Shown: positions 17,992 to 26,783, counted from the first letter of the stretch. The stretch: 64,000 nt of DNA from JAWOLE01 sp963815655 (GCA_963815655.1 CAWFHK010000001.1:4278001-4342000); one strand, 5' to 3'. Translations and numbers: made by a program. The notes: a model not told the origin generated them from the sequence alone.

Positions 17992-19731
17992 TCAGTTTCC
18001 CTTTCGGGGCCCGGGGGCGACGACGCCGCTCGACAGGATGAACATCCGTCCGGAGTGATAGCCGTGGATGCCGCTCCACGCCGACGTGATCAAGAGGTCG
18101 ATCGTTCCATCGCCGTCCACGTCGCCCATTCCAACCGCGTCGAAGCCGAAGGCGTCGCCCGGGACGCGGCACGTGTAGGTCTTCAGAACTCGGCCGTCCT
18201 TTCCCGAGAAGAGGCGGGCGCGGCCCCCGGAGACCGCGGCGCCCGCGTACTGCCACGAGCCGACGATGAGATCGGCATGGCCGTCGTGGTCCACGTCGCC
18301 CGCCGCGGCCGGCCCGATGCCGAATCCCTCGCCCGCGGTCTCGCCGGTCAGCGCGAGGAGGCGGCGCCCATCGCTCCCCGAATGGACGTAGATTCGCCCC
18401 GTCGAGGGGCCATTGGCGGCGTTCTGGAAATCGGACACGTAGATGTCCGGCACTCCGTCGGCGTCCACGTCGCCGACGACGGAGACGAACATGGCGCCGA
18501 GGGCCCTTCCGGTCTCGTCGGACTCGATCACGAACTTCGGTTTCGTCGAGAGCCCCTCGTAGACGTACGTGCGGCCGCTCTTTCTCGGGCCGGCGCCCGG
18601 CGCGCCGACGAGGAGGAAGCTGCGTTTCCCGTCCGTGGAGCCGGCCACGGTGCTCCCGAAGGCGTCGCCGGCGCGTTCCCCCGTGAGCGTCAGCAGGCGG
18701 CGGCCGTCCTTTCCCGAATAGACGTAGGCGCGCCCGGCCCCTTTTCCGCCGGCGTTGTTGCCCGGCGCGCCGACGACGACGTCGGCGTGGCCGTCATGGT
18801 CCACGTCCCCGGCCCCGGCGACGTGCCTTCCGAAATTGTCGTCCTTGTTCTCCGCGTCGAGCGTGAGGAGGACGCGCCCGTCCTTCCCCGAGTAGACGTA
18901 CGCCTTTCCGGCTCCGGGCGCGCTCGCGATCACGTCCGGCACGCCGTCGCGGTTGGCGTCCCCGGCGCACTCGACGCCGAGTCCGAGCTGGTCTCCGGGG
19001 CGGCCGTCCACGGACCACAACAGCTTCCCGCCGCGCGCCGAATAGACGAAGACGCGGCCGGCGCCGGCCCCGCCGATCGCCTTCGTCGGCGCGGACGTCA
19101 CGACGTCGTTGACGCCGTCCCCATCCACGTCCCCCATGTTCCGGGCGATCCAGCCGAACTGGTCATTGGCGGACTCGCCGTCCCATTCCCGGACGATCTT
19201 GACCGGCTCGACGAACGGGTCGGCGAAGTCCTCGGGCTTCGGCAGGAGCTGAACGAACCGGGGGTCCGCGCGCAGCCCTTCCGCGTCCGGGTCGGCCTGG
19301 AGCGCCGTCATGTCGAGCCTCCGGGTCGCGCGGGCCTTGCCGAGCCACTCAAACGCGCGGTCCTTGTCCCCCTTGAGAGAGTAGATGAGGCCCATGTTGT
19401 ACAGGGCCTGCGGCGTGTCCGGGGCGATCTCCAGAAGCTTCCTGTAGCTCGCGAGCGCGCGGTCGTACTCCTTCGTCTTGATGCACGCGAAGGCGAGCAG
19501 CCGCCAGGCCTGCGCGTTCTTCGGCTCCCGCTCGGTTACGGCCGCGAGGATCTTCGCGGCAGCCGCCGCGTCGCCGGATCGCAGAAGCGCCGCTGCCTCC
19601 GCCACCGTGGCAGGCGGGGCCGGCGTCGGAGCCGGAGCCGCCGGCGTCTGCGCCCGGACGCCACCCAGGGCGAGCGCTGCGCCGAGAACGATCCCCGCCG
19701 CCCAAGGACGGAGTCTCGCGCGAATCTTCAC
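17992..19731 (-). CDS. Secreted TPR protein with FG-GAP (integrin-alpha-like) propeller
   Basis: 579 aa from the GTG at 19731, which opens a clean signal peptide (KIRARLRPWAAGIVLGAALA, cleavage after GVRAQ). Residues about 45-130 are three TPR units (AWRLLAFACIKTKEYDRALA). From about 165 to the end is a seven-bladed FG-GAP propeller: each blade has DVDGDGxxD-type calcium loops (DVDGDGVND, DANRDGVPD, DVDHDGHAD, DVDADGVPD, DVDGDGTID) followed by VGAPG or similar, and GRxYVYSGKDGRxL strands. One blade (GSTDGKRSFLLVGAPG) lacks the calcium loop. FG-GAP propellers of this sort are exported and often bind glycans or partner proteins. It is convergent with the gene at 14539, 27 bases apart. Confidence 0.85.
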   Translation of the reverse strand: MKIRARLRPWAAGIVLGAALALGGVRAQTPAAPAPTPAPPATVAEAAALLRSGDAAAAAKILAAVTEREPKNAQAWRLLAFACIKTKEYDRALASYRKLLEIAPDTPQALYNMGLIYSLKGDKDRAFEWLGKARATRRLDMTALQADPDAEGLRADPRFVQLLPKPEDFADPFVEPVKIVREWDGESANDQFGWIARNMGDVDGDGVNDVVTSAPTKAIGGAGAGRVFVYSARGGKLLWSVDGRPGDQLGLGVECAGDANRDGVPDVIASAPGAGKAYVYSGKDGRVLLTLDAENKDDNFGRHVAGAGDVDHDGHADVVVGAPGNNAGGKGAGRAYVYSGKDGRRLLTLTGERAGDAFGSTVAGSTDGKRSFLLVGAPGAGPRKSGRTYVYEGLSTKPKFVIESDETGRALGAMFVSVVGDVDADGVPDIYVSDFQNAANGPSTGRIYVHSGSDGRRLLALTGETAGEGFGIGPAAAGDVDHDGHADLIVGSWQYAGAAVSGGRARLFSGKDGRVLKTYTCRVPGDAFGFDAVGMGDVDGDGTIDLLITSAWSGIHGYHSGRMFILSSGVVAPGPRKGN

Positions 19732-20047
19732 GAGCGGATGATGGCACTCCACTCCTCCGCGGCGCCACAGGGATTCTCCTCGACCGAGGCGACACGGATC
19801 CTCCTCCGAACTCTGCGGGGGCGCAGCCCGGAGTCGGCGGCGTTGCCCGGCAGCGGCCCTGTCCGAGGGCACGCGCCAAGCACTCGGCTTCAGCGGGTGC
19901 CTCTGTGCCCTCGGACCGGAGCGGCGGCCAGGAGATTCTCCGCGCGGTCCGGCCGCCGCGTGCCGCGGAGGGCAACGATGGCGACTCCGGGCGGATTGTC
20001 CGCGACAAATCAGCGAAGAGGCCCCGGGACCGGGAACCTGGTCTTTA
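19732..20047. other. 316-base intergenic stretch, nothing recognised
   Basis: It lies between two minus-strand genes. No reading frame with a credible start or homology, no clear terminator and no repeat were seen. Confidence 0.6.
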
Positions 20048-21376
20048 CTAGGGGACGGCGCTCCACGTGCCGAACGGCACGAAGGGGCGGCTCGGACACG
20101 GGGCCTTGCTGTCGACGGCCTTGTCGATGAACGTTCGGGAGGAGCCCGCCGAGGTGGACAGGGCGAAGCCGGTCCGCAGGTATTCCTCGCTGTTGACGCC
20201 GCCCACGGTCACGTCGAAGCGGCTGCCGGCGTCGCGCCCGGCCCCGGTGTCGACCGGAGCTCCGTTGTACCAGAGCCGCGCGGTGCCCGAGGTGTGGCCG
20301 CTTCCGAAGCAGGTGCGGCGCGCGGAGACGCGGAGCAGGTAATTGCCGCTCGGCACGATGCCCGTCGGCCCGCCCGCCGGGGTCAGGAAAACCGAGTTGA
20401 GCTGCGCGTTGTTGAAGCCGCTCGATCCGCTCTTGACGTTGTCCAGCTCGCCGGAGGCGACCGGCGGGTTGCTCGTGCTGTCGAGGAAGACTTCCGCCTT
20501 GAGGTCGAGCCTCAGGCCCACGTCGTCGCTGTTCTTCAAGCCGACCCAGAGCCGGGCCGGGCTGAAGCCGTCCGGCTGGAACGCGAGCGCGTCGATCGCG
20601 TCCGCCGTCTGCCCGATTTCGAATACGACGCCGTTGGTGGTGTTGATCGTCACGAGATGCCATGAGGCGTTGTCGCAGTTCAGGACTCCGTAAAGAGTGC
20701 CTGTCCCGGGCCGATAGTCCATCGCGCTGATGCGCCGGCTGCCGCTGCTGCACGGCGCCGGGAAGGCGAGATCTTGCACGTGAGTCGCCGCACCGGTCGT
20801 CTGATTGATCACGTTCAAGGAGCTGCCGCTCGCGTGGAAGAGCACGTCGCCGGGAGTGAACGCCAGGCCGTTGCCGCCTCCGGAGGCGCCTGTCGTGCCG
20901 AGGAAAGTGGCCGCCGCCGTGGACTTGTCGACCGTGAAGACGCTGTGCGGCACCAGGTCCGCCTCCGAGCCTCCGTGGACGTAGAGAGTCCCATCCGAGC
21001 GGATCGACATGTCGGTTCCGAAGATGCCGGTCTCTCCGATCTCGGTGGCCGAAGCCGTCGCCGTGTCGATGGCAATGAGAGAGCCGCTGGCGGTCTCCGG
21101 GTCGTTGCGGGCCCCGATGGCGTACAGGACGCCGTTGGTCTTGTCGAAGACCATGGAGCTCACGAGGCAGTACGGCGTCGAAGCGGTGCCGAGGATCGGC
21201 CCGATGAGCGTCGCGGCTCCCGTCGCCGGATCGATGCTGTAGAGCTCGCTCGGGCAGACGCCGAACTGGGATGTCGCTCCGTAGAGCGGCTGCGCCTGTG
21301 CGGGCCGTGCCATCGGGGCGAGCCCGACCGCGAACACGAGCGCGATGAACGATGAACCCCTCTTCATTCTTCTCAT
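20048..21376 (-). CDS. Secreted propeller protein with 'LWVGLKNSDDVG' C-terminal module
   Basis: 442 aa from ATG 21376 (AAAGGGA five bases upstream); ATG 21367 is an alternative. Residues 1-30 are a signal peptide. Residues about 35-265 are repeated strands of the LYSIDPATGAATLIGPI type, a propeller found in secreted proteins (DUF4394/lactonase-like). From about 272 to the end is the same module as in the protein at 5295-7823: LWVGLKNSDDVGLRLDLKAE, SGELDNVKSGSSGFNNAQL, SGTARLWYNGAP and a final PFVPFGTWSAVP. The shared module may be a sorting or surface-attachment domain. No neighbour gives a clue to function. Confidence 0.8.
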   Translation of the reverse strand: MRRMKRGSSFIALVFAVGLAPMARPAQAQPLYGATSQFGVCPSELYSIDPATGAATLIGPILGTASTPYCLVSSMVFDKTNGVLYAIGARNDPETASGSLIAIDTATASATEIGETGIFGTDMSIRSDGTLYVHGGSEADLVPHSVFTVDKSTAAATFLGTTGASGGGNGLAFTPGDVLFHASGSSLNVINQTTGAATHVQDLAFPAPCSSGSRRISAMDYRPGTGTLYGVLNCDNASWHLVTINTTNGVVFEIGQTADAIDALAFQPDGFSPARLWVGLKNSDDVGLRLDLKAEVFLDSTSNPPVASGELDNVKSGSSGFNNAQLNSVFLTPAGGPTGIVPSGNYLLRVSARRTCFGSGHTSGTARLWYNGAPVDTGAGRDAGSRFDVTVGGVNSEEYLRTGFALSTSAGSSRTFIDKAVDSKAPCPSRPFVPFGTWSAVP

Positions 21377-21623
21377 TGCCGTCCCTTTCCGGCGGTCTCT
21401 TCCCGAGGCGCCGGCGCGAACGCTAGCTTCGAAAGAAGGACCAGTCAACTGGACTTTAGTCGAAGGCTGGAGCTTCCGCCCGATCCCAGTCGAGACCGGG
21501 CCCTCGACGGATAGGACGGCGCCTGAACCTGTTCTTCAGGGCATCTCCGCATGCGTCCGGTAACGGACACCGCGCGAGCCATGCGCATCCAGCCCCCTGT
21601 CGCGCCTCTCCTTTCGCGACCGC

Positions 21624-21790
21624 TCAGAGCGAGCGGAGCACCGACAGAAAGATTCGCGCCGAGACAACGGTGACGTTTATGAAGGTTCGCACGCCCAGGA
21701 GATCCTCGTCGCCGGTCACGAGATAGTCCGCGCCGCCAGCAGCGGCGCGTCCGAGAAGGATGTAACAATATCAGTCATTGGACTCCATGG
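21624..21790 (-). pseudogene. 3' fragment of a PIN-domain toxin gene
   Basis: On the minus strand, CYILLGRAAAGGADYLVTGD, then EDLLGVRTFINVTVV and a FLSVL end, is the C-terminal half of a PIN-domain nuclease: the GGADYLVTGDxDLL block carries two of the catalytic acids. Just before it is MESND, then TGA TAT, where the family reads ...SND-CYIL..., so a stop codon (or six-base insertion) breaks the frame. Nothing upstream encodes the N-terminal half. This is a second PIN remnant, separate from the 5' fragment at 7960-8075. Confidence 0.65.
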
Positions 21791-21806
21791 ACTCCGATCC
21801 CGCCGG

Positions 21807-22562
21807 TCAGGCGGGGCGGCGGGACAGAGCGACGGCCCACATCGCGAAGCCGTAAGAGACGAGACCCAGGGCCACGACCCCCATGAGGAGCGGGCCTCCC
21901 GGCGATCGCGAGAGGACGCGCAGGGACCCGCCGATCTCGACGGCGACCCGCGGATCGAAGTCCGCGACGGCGCGCAGGAGGAGGTATCCCATCGCGAGGG
22001 AGACGACGCCGCGGGCCGCGAGGCCGATGCGCGCAGCGCGCCACGCGAACCGGTGCGCCGGGCGCTGGAACCCGGCGCCGGCGAGCCACCGGGGGAGCCT
22101 TCCGCTCGCGCCCTGAACGACGGCGACGATTCCCGTGACGAGGAGAACCGCCGCCGCCAGGCGGAGAGCGAGGCGTCCGGCGGGGTGCGGGAGCAGGACA
22201 CCGACGCCGATGCGCTCGAAGCGCTCGCCGCGCGGGACCCGCAGGAGCAGGCCAACGGCGGTCCAGGCGAGCGCCCCGTAGCCGATCGCGGCGATCCCCC
22301 AGCCCGCGCGAGTGATCGCGCCGCCCCGTCGGGAGAGAGCCTGGGCGGTGCGCCAGACGGCAAAGCACGCGAGCCCCGCCGCGACCGCCGCCAGGATCGC
22401 CTGTCCCTCCGGCTGGCGGAGCAGAGCCGAGAGCGCCTCGTACACGCCCGCCACGCGTCCCCGGGCTCCGAGGAAGCCGATCCGCGCGGCGATGGCGCCG
22501 ATCGTCACGTAGACGAGCCCCATCGCGGAATAACCGACGCGCGCGAGAACTCGCCAGAGCAT
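21807..22562 (-). CDS. DUF1206 membrane protein
   Basis: 251 aa from ATG 22562 (a TTG at 22583 would add seven residues). Six membrane helices are arranged as three pairs, each opening with the DUF1206 signature: ARVGYSAMGLVYVTIGAIA, then GWGIAAIGYGALAWTAVGLL, then ARIGLAARGVVSLAMGYLLL. Function unknown; the family is found in the inner membrane of actinobacteria, acidobacteria and cyanobacteria. It is divergent from the small gene at 22601. Confidence 0.85.
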   Translation of the reverse strand: MLWRVLARVGYSAMGLVYVTIGAIAARIGFLGARGRVAGVYEALSALLRQPEGQAILAAVAAGLACFAVWRTAQALSRRGGAITRAGWGIAAIGYGALAWTAVGLLLRVPRGERFERIGVGVLLPHPAGRLALRLAAAVLLVTGIVAVVQGASGRLPRWLAGAGFQRPAHRFAWRAARIGLAARGVVSLAMGYLLLRAVADFDPRVAVEIGGSLRVLSRSPGGPLLMGVVALGLVSYGFAMWAVALSRRPA

Positions 22563-22600
22563 CGGGCCGAATGCTAACCGCAACGCGATAGAGTCCCGGC

Positions 22601-22885
22601 GTGATCGCCTTGGAGACCCGGCGCGCGGAAGGGGTGCGCCACGGCGGCCGTCTCCTCGTTCCGATCTGGCGGACGCTGACGGTGCGCCTGCCGGGCCGCG
22701 CGGGAGGACTCGTCTGGAACCGGCCCCTCGCCGTCGAGATTCAGGGGTCGGGAGGCCGGCATATTCTGTCCGTCCCCGACTGGACGCGCCGCGTTCAGCT
22801 GTTCCTGCTGGGCGCCGGCGTGGCCGGGATTTTCTTGAGCGTCACCCGGCGCCGGAAGCGCCGAGGGAGGGGAGGGAGAACATGA
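22601..22885 (+). CDS. Small membrane protein upstream of GerW-like gene
   Basis: 94 aa from GTG 22601. Residues 15-62 are soluble and mildly basic, and 66-83 (QLFLLGAGVAGIFLSV) is a membrane helix followed by a strongly basic tail RRRKRRGRGGR. Its TGA overlaps the ATG of the next gene by four bases (ATGA), a clear sign of translational coupling, so it probably acts with the GerW-like protein. I do not recognise the family. Confidence 0.65.
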   Translation: MIALETRRAEGVRHGGRLLVPIWRTLTVRLPGRAGGLVWNRPLAVEIQGSGGRHILSVPDWTRRVQLFLLGAGVAGIFLSVTRRRKRRGRGGRT

Positions 22886-23322
22886 GCCCTGGAGACACGG
22901 TCGATCGCTCGGGCGACGCGCGCGGGCCGAGCCCGCCGCTGGACCGGGTGGGCGGGATCATGGAACGCCTGCTCGACACGGCGGACGTCTCGAAGGTCTA
23001 CGCCGAGCCGGTCGTTCATGGCGACGTGATGATCATTCCCGCGGCGGAAGTCCTCGGGATCGCCGGGTTCGGCATGGGCTCGGGAGGGGGCGTCGCGGTC
23101 GAGCAGGAAGGGCGCAGGAGCCGCGGCAGCGGTGGAGGAGGAGGCGGGGGAGGAAAAACGCTGGCGAGAGCCGTCGCGGTGATCGTCTCGTCCCCCGGCG
23201 GCGTCGAGGTCAGGCCGGTGATCGACTTGACCAAGATCGCGCTCGCCGCGCTGACGGCGGCCGGGTTCGTCCTGGCCGCCTGGAAAGGGATGAAGCGCCC
23301 GCGGGGCTTCTTCGGAAACTGA
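22882..23322 (+). CDS. GerW/YtfJ-like protein
   Basis: 146 aa. The layout matches the YtfJ/GerW family: an N-terminal helix, then KVYAEPVVHGDVMIIPAAEV, a Gly-rich loop (GFGMGSGGGV ... GGGGGGGGKTL), and the core strand VAVIVSSPGGVEVRPVI. A hydrophobic helix (TKIALAALTAAGFVLAAW) closes the protein. In Bacillus, GerW (YtfJ) acts in spore germination, but homologues are widespread in bacteria that do not sporulate and their role there is unknown. Coupled by ATGA to the upstream small membrane protein. Confidence 0.8.
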   Translation: MSPGDTVDRSGDARGPSPPLDRVGGIMERLLDTADVSKVYAEPVVHGDVMIIPAAEVLGIAGFGMGSGGGVAVEQEGRRSRGSGGGGGGGGKTLARAVAVIVSSPGGVEVRPVIDLTKIALAALTAAGFVLAAWKGMKRPRGFFGN

Positions 23323-23335
23323 GGCGCGGGAAGAA

Positions 23336-23368
23336 CTTCTCTCCCCGGCGCTGAACCGGGGGGAGAAG
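23336..23368. terminator. Bidirectional terminator between converging genes
   Basis: A 13-base stem with one mismatch (cttctctccccgg and ccggggggagaag) around a 7-base loop, in the 56-base gap between the GerW-like gene and the DUF1579 gene. Confidence 0.7.
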
Positions 23369-23378
23369 AGAGAGCCGG

Positions 23379-23999
23379 CTACTTCTTCCGGACGTAGGTG
23401 ATTTCCATCATCTTGTAGACCTTCCCGGACGAGTCGGGGCCCCACATCTCCATCGTGTGGTGGTCGTTGTCGGCGACGGTGACCTTCGAGGTGAGTTTGC
23501 AGGCCTTGCCGGTCATCGGGTCGGGCATCGTGCCGGAGAACGTCATCACCTTCCCCGCGGCATCGGCCTTTCCGGTCATGTTCATCATGGACGTGGTTCC
23601 CGTGTCCATCCACACGCCGGTGTACTTCTTCGTGATGTTGTCGTAGCCCGTATAGCCGATGCCCGAAAAGGGCTGTCCCATGAACGTTCCCTCGAAGGTC
23701 TGCTGCACGTAGCGGTTTCCGAGGACCCAGCGGTTCTCGGACGTGCCGGTCGACTCCTGGGAAGGCTTGGAAGGATCCATCCACATCGTCACCCTGGTGT
23801 CCCATGTCCCGATCATGGAATCGAGCTTCTTGTGCGGCTCGCCCGGCGTCGCCGCCTTCATCATCGCTTCCATCATCGCCTTTTCGTCGGGCGGCGCGGC
23901 CTTGGCGGCCTTCTTTTCCTTTTCGGCCGCCGTCGCGGCGCAAGTCAGCAATACCATCGCGAGAGCCAGGATTCCTGCGTGACCGTTGCGAACCCTCAT
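23379..23999 (-). CDS. Secreted DUF1579 protein
   Basis: 206 aa from ATG 23999, with GAGGAGG eight bases upstream. Residues 1-24 are a signal peptide, followed by a Lys/Ala-rich linker. Residues 50-206 are a full DUF1579 domain: LDSMIGTWDTRVTMWMDPS, ENRWVLGNRYVQQTFEGTF, FSGIGYTGYDNITKKYTGVW and the closing MKMMEITYVRKK-like strand. DUF1579 adopts a lipocalin-like beta-barrel, and its ligand is unknown. The decayed copy at 767-1021 is a close relative. It is divergent from the proline iminopeptidase gene. Confidence 0.85.
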   Translation of the reverse strand: MRVRNGHAGILALAMVLLTCAATAAEKEKKAAKAAPPDEKAMMEAMMKAATPGEPHKKLDSMIGTWDTRVTMWMDPSKPSQESTGTSENRWVLGNRYVQQTFEGTFMGQPFSGIGYTGYDNITKKYTGVWMDTGTTSMMNMTGKADAAGKVMTFSGTMPDPMTGKACKLTSKVTVADNDHHTMEMWGPDSSGKVYKMMEITYVRKK

Positions 24000-24184
24000 C
24001 GGCGTTCCTCCTCTTTCTTCATGAATGGAATCAACCCGCCTGGACAAATGATGGGGGAGTCTATTGAAACCGGCTCCGGACGCGCTCCGCCGGGCGGAAG
24101 GACCGCTCCTTCTTCGGCGGTTATGATCTCGGGCCGGAACGGAGGCCGGCGGAGCCCCATCCGTTCCAGGGAGGAGAGAGGCGC

Positions 24185-25222
24185 ATGAGCAGGCTGGATC
24201 GGCGCGGGTTCCTGGGGATGAGCGCGGCGGCGCTGGCGAGTCTCGCGGCGGGATCGAGGGCGCTCGGAGCGGTCCCCGCGGCGAAGAAAGCGGCCGCCCG
24301 GAAGGCGGCGGAAGTCAAGACGGGAGGGGCGCGGCTCATCCCGATCGACGGCGGCAAGTACAGGGTCTGGACCAAGAAGGTCGGCTCGGGGCGGATCAAG
24401 ATGCTGACGCTCCACGGCGGCCCCGGCGCCACGCACGAGTACTTCGAGTGTTTCGAGGATTTCCTGCCGCAGGCGGGGATCGAGTTCTACTACTACGACC
24501 AGCTCGGGTCGGCTTACTCCGACCAGCCCGACGACGCGAGCCTCTGGACGATCGACCGGTTCCGGGAGGAGGTCGAGCAGGTGCGGGCGGCTCTGGGGCT
24601 CGAGAATTTCTATCTGCTCGGCCACTCCTGGGGCGGGATGCTCGGCATCGAGTACGCCCTGAAGTACCAGAAGCACCTGAAGGGGTTCGTCCTCTCCTCC
24701 ATGACGGCCTCGATCCCCTCGTACATGGAGTACGCGGCGAAGCTGCGCGCGGCGCTCCCGGCCGAAGTCATCGCGATCCTCGACAAGTACGAGAAGAAGG
24801 GGGAGTACGAGGCGCCCGAGTACCAGGAAACCATGATGAAGCAGGTCTACTCCCGGCATGTCTGCCGGCTGGATCCCTGGCCGGAGCCCCTCGAGCGCTG
24901 TTTCCGGCACTTCAACATGAAGGTGTACAACACGATGCAGGGGCCCAACGAGTTCGTCGTCACGGGCACTTTCAAGGACTGGGACCGCTGGAAGGACCTG
25001 CCGCGCATCGAGGTCCCGACCCTCGTCGTCTCCGGGCGCTACGACGAGATGAACCCGGAGGACATGAAGCGCGAAGGCAAGCTCCTCCCGAACTCCCGAG
25101 TCGTGCTCTGCGAGAACGGGAGCCATATGTGCCTGTGGGACGACCAGGAGGCGTACTTCCGCGCCCTGCTCGGCTGGGTCCGCGACGTCGAGGCGGGGAG
25201 GGCGGGCAGCCGAAAGGCCTGA
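24185..25222 (+). CDS. Proline iminopeptidase-like alpha/beta hydrolase, Tat-exported
   Basis: 345 aa. The N-terminus LDRRGFLGMSAAALASLAAG is a twin-arginine signal, so it is exported folded. HGGPG (residues 77-81) is the oxyanion-hole motif of the proline iminopeptidase family (S33), GHSWGG (146-151) holds the nucleophile Ser148, and SGRYDEMNP and ENGSHMCLWDD near the C-terminus supply the Asp and His. It probably removes N-terminal proline from peptides in the periplasm, or acts on a related amide or ester. The P450 gene starts 30 bases later, so they may be co-transcribed. Confidence 0.85.
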   Translation: MSRLDRRGFLGMSAAALASLAAGSRALGAVPAAKKAAARKAAEVKTGGARLIPIDGGKYRVWTKKVGSGRIKMLTLHGGPGATHEYFECFEDFLPQAGIEFYYYDQLGSAYSDQPDDASLWTIDRFREEVEQVRAALGLENFYLLGHSWGGMLGIEYALKYQKHLKGFVLSSMTASIPSYMEYAAKLRAALPAEVIAILDKYEKKGEYEAPEYQETMMKQVYSRHVCRLDPWPEPLERCFRHFNMKVYNTMQGPNEFVVTGTFKDWDRWKDLPRIEVPTLVVSGRYDEMNPEDMKREGKLLPNSRVVLCENGSHMCLWDDQEAYFRALLGWVRDVEAGRAGSRKA

Positions 25223-25251
25223 CCCCGGCGGCGCCGTCGGGACGCGGGACG

Positions 25252-26463
25252 ATGAAAGACATCGAGGTCGATCTCGCGAGCCCGGAGTTCAAGGCCGATC
25301 CCTATCCTTTCTTCGCGCGCCTGCGGGAAGAGGCGCCCGTCTGCCGCGTCGCTCTCGCCGGCGGGCAGTCCGCCTGGCTTCTCACGCGCTATGACGACGT
25401 GGCGGCGGCATTGAAGGATGAACGACTCGCCAAGGACAGGTCGAAGGCACTGACCGCCGACCAGGCCGCACGTCAGCCCTGGGTGCCGCGCACGTTCCGG
25501 CCCCTGATGCGCAACATGCTCGATCTCGACCCGCCGGACCACACGAGACTCCGGGGCCTGGTGCACAAGGCGTTCGCTCCGCGCCTGGTCGAGCGGATGC
25601 GCGAGCGCGTGGAATCGCTCGCGGAAGAGCTCCTGGACGCGGCCGCGCGCCGGGGGCGCATGGACCTGATCCGGGACTACGCCCTTCCCGTGCCGACGAC
25701 GATCATCGCGGAGATGCTCGGCGTGCCGGCGCGGGACCGCGGGAGGTTCCACCGCTGGTCGAAGGTGATCGTCGCGGCCGATCCTTCCGGCCCTGCGATG
25801 TGGAAGGCGGCCCCGTCCGTCCTCTTCTTCCTGCGCTACATCCGGAGGCTCGTCCGCGCGCGGCGGGCCGATCCGCGCGACGACCTCGTGAGCAGCCTCG
25901 TCGCCGCGGAGGAGGCCGGCGACCGGCTCGACGAGGACGAGCTCGCCTCGATGATCTTCCTTCTCCTCATCGCCGGGCACGAGACGACGGTCAACCTGAT
26001 TGGCAACGGCTCGCTCGCCCTGATGCGGCACCCGGGCCAGATGGAGAGACTCCGCGCCGGTCCGTCAGGGATGAAGACCGCCGTGGAGGAGCTCCTGCGG
26101 TACGAGAGCCCGGTCGTGATCGCGACCGAGCGCTTCGCGCGCGAGGATGTCGCTATCGGGGGGGTCACGATCCCCCGCGGAGAGATGGTGTACGCGGTGC
26201 TCGCCTCGGCCAACCGCGACGCGCTGCAGTTCCCCGATCCGGACACGCTCGATCTTGCGCGCGAGCCGAACAGGCACCTCGCCTTCGGCCTGGGAATCCA
26301 TTACTGCCTCGGGGCGCCGCTCGCCCGGCTCGAAGGCGAGGTCGCGATCGCCGCTCTCCTGCGACGCGCCCCGCGGCTCCGGCTGGCCGTCGCTCCGGAA
26401 GCGCTGCGCTGGCGGCGCGGCCTCGTCCTGCGCGGCCTCGAGGCGCTCCCGGTCTCGCTCTGA
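25252..26463 (+). CDS. Cytochrome P450
   Basis: 403 aa, a usual length for soluble bacterial P450s. Helix I has AGHETT (241-246), helix K has E280-x-x-R283, and the haem loop FGLGIHYCLG places the thiolate ligand at Cys352. LDPPDHTRLRGLVHKAF is the conserved helix C region with the haem-contacting H and R. The sequence resembles the CYP107-like class that hydroxylates macrolides, steroids or fatty acids; substrate unknown. No ferredoxin or reductase gene is nearby, so electrons come from elsewhere. The reading frame ends 59 bases before the palindromic repeat element. Confidence 0.9.
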   Translation: MKDIEVDLASPEFKADPYPFFARLREEAPVCRVALAGGQSAWLLTRYDDVAAALKDERLAKDRSKALTADQAARQPWVPRTFRPLMRNMLDLDPPDHTRLRGLVHKAFAPRLVERMRERVESLAEELLDAAARRGRMDLIRDYALPVPTTIIAEMLGVPARDRGRFHRWSKVIVAADPSGPAMWKAAPSVLFFLRYIRRLVRARRADPRDDLVSSLVAAEEAGDRLDEDELASMIFLLLIAGHETTVNLIGNGSLALMRHPGQMERLRAGPSGMKTAVEELLRYESPVVIATERFAREDVAIGGVTIPRGEMVYAVLASANRDALQFPDPDTLDLAREPNRHLAFGLGIHYCLGAPLARLEGEVAIAALLRRAPRLRLAVAPEALRWRRGLVLRGLEALPVSL

Positions 26464-26522
26464 CGTCGTCGGCAGGCCGCGAGACGACAGCGTTCTCCGC
26501 TTCCCACGACCGTGTCTCTCGT

Positions 26523-26738
26523 GCCGTAGGGGCGGGCCTTGCGCCCGCCCGCCTCCACCCGACGCACCGCCCCGTTGAGACGGCGCAAGTTTCCACGGCG
26601 CCTTTGCATCTCACGAGCGTGCCTGGGCCCCGGTGTGGGCCACGTCGATTGGGATGGTGTTGGACCGGAGGAAGTCGCGGTCTCGCACGCGCGACACATC
26701 GAGTAGAGGTGGGCGGCCGCGAGGGCCGCCCCTACGGC
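26523..26738. mobile_element. 216-base palindromic interspersed element
   Basis: The ends are inverted copies: gccgtaggggcgggcc at 26523-26538 and gggccgcccctacggc at 26723-26738 (14 of 16 bases match). Each end is itself a hairpin (GGGCGGGC TTGC GCCCGCCC on the left; GGGCGGCC GCGA GGGCCGCCC on the right). The 150-base interior has no credible gene; the minus strand has a short open frame including DFLRSNTIPIDVAHTGAQ. This looks like a small non-autonomous element in the 320-base gap between P450 and the SDR gene. Confidence 0.5.
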
Positions 26739-26783
26739 GCCGAGAGCACGATCGGGGGCGCCTATTGTGAGACTCGTGCTCCT

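Noticed and set aside
15903..18041. An Asp/Ala/His-rich frame overlapping the Thr/Pro-repeat gene
   Set aside because: It is the repeat DNA read in another frame (DADADAD tracts) with no start signal; the Thr/Pro frame has a signal peptide and recognised domains.
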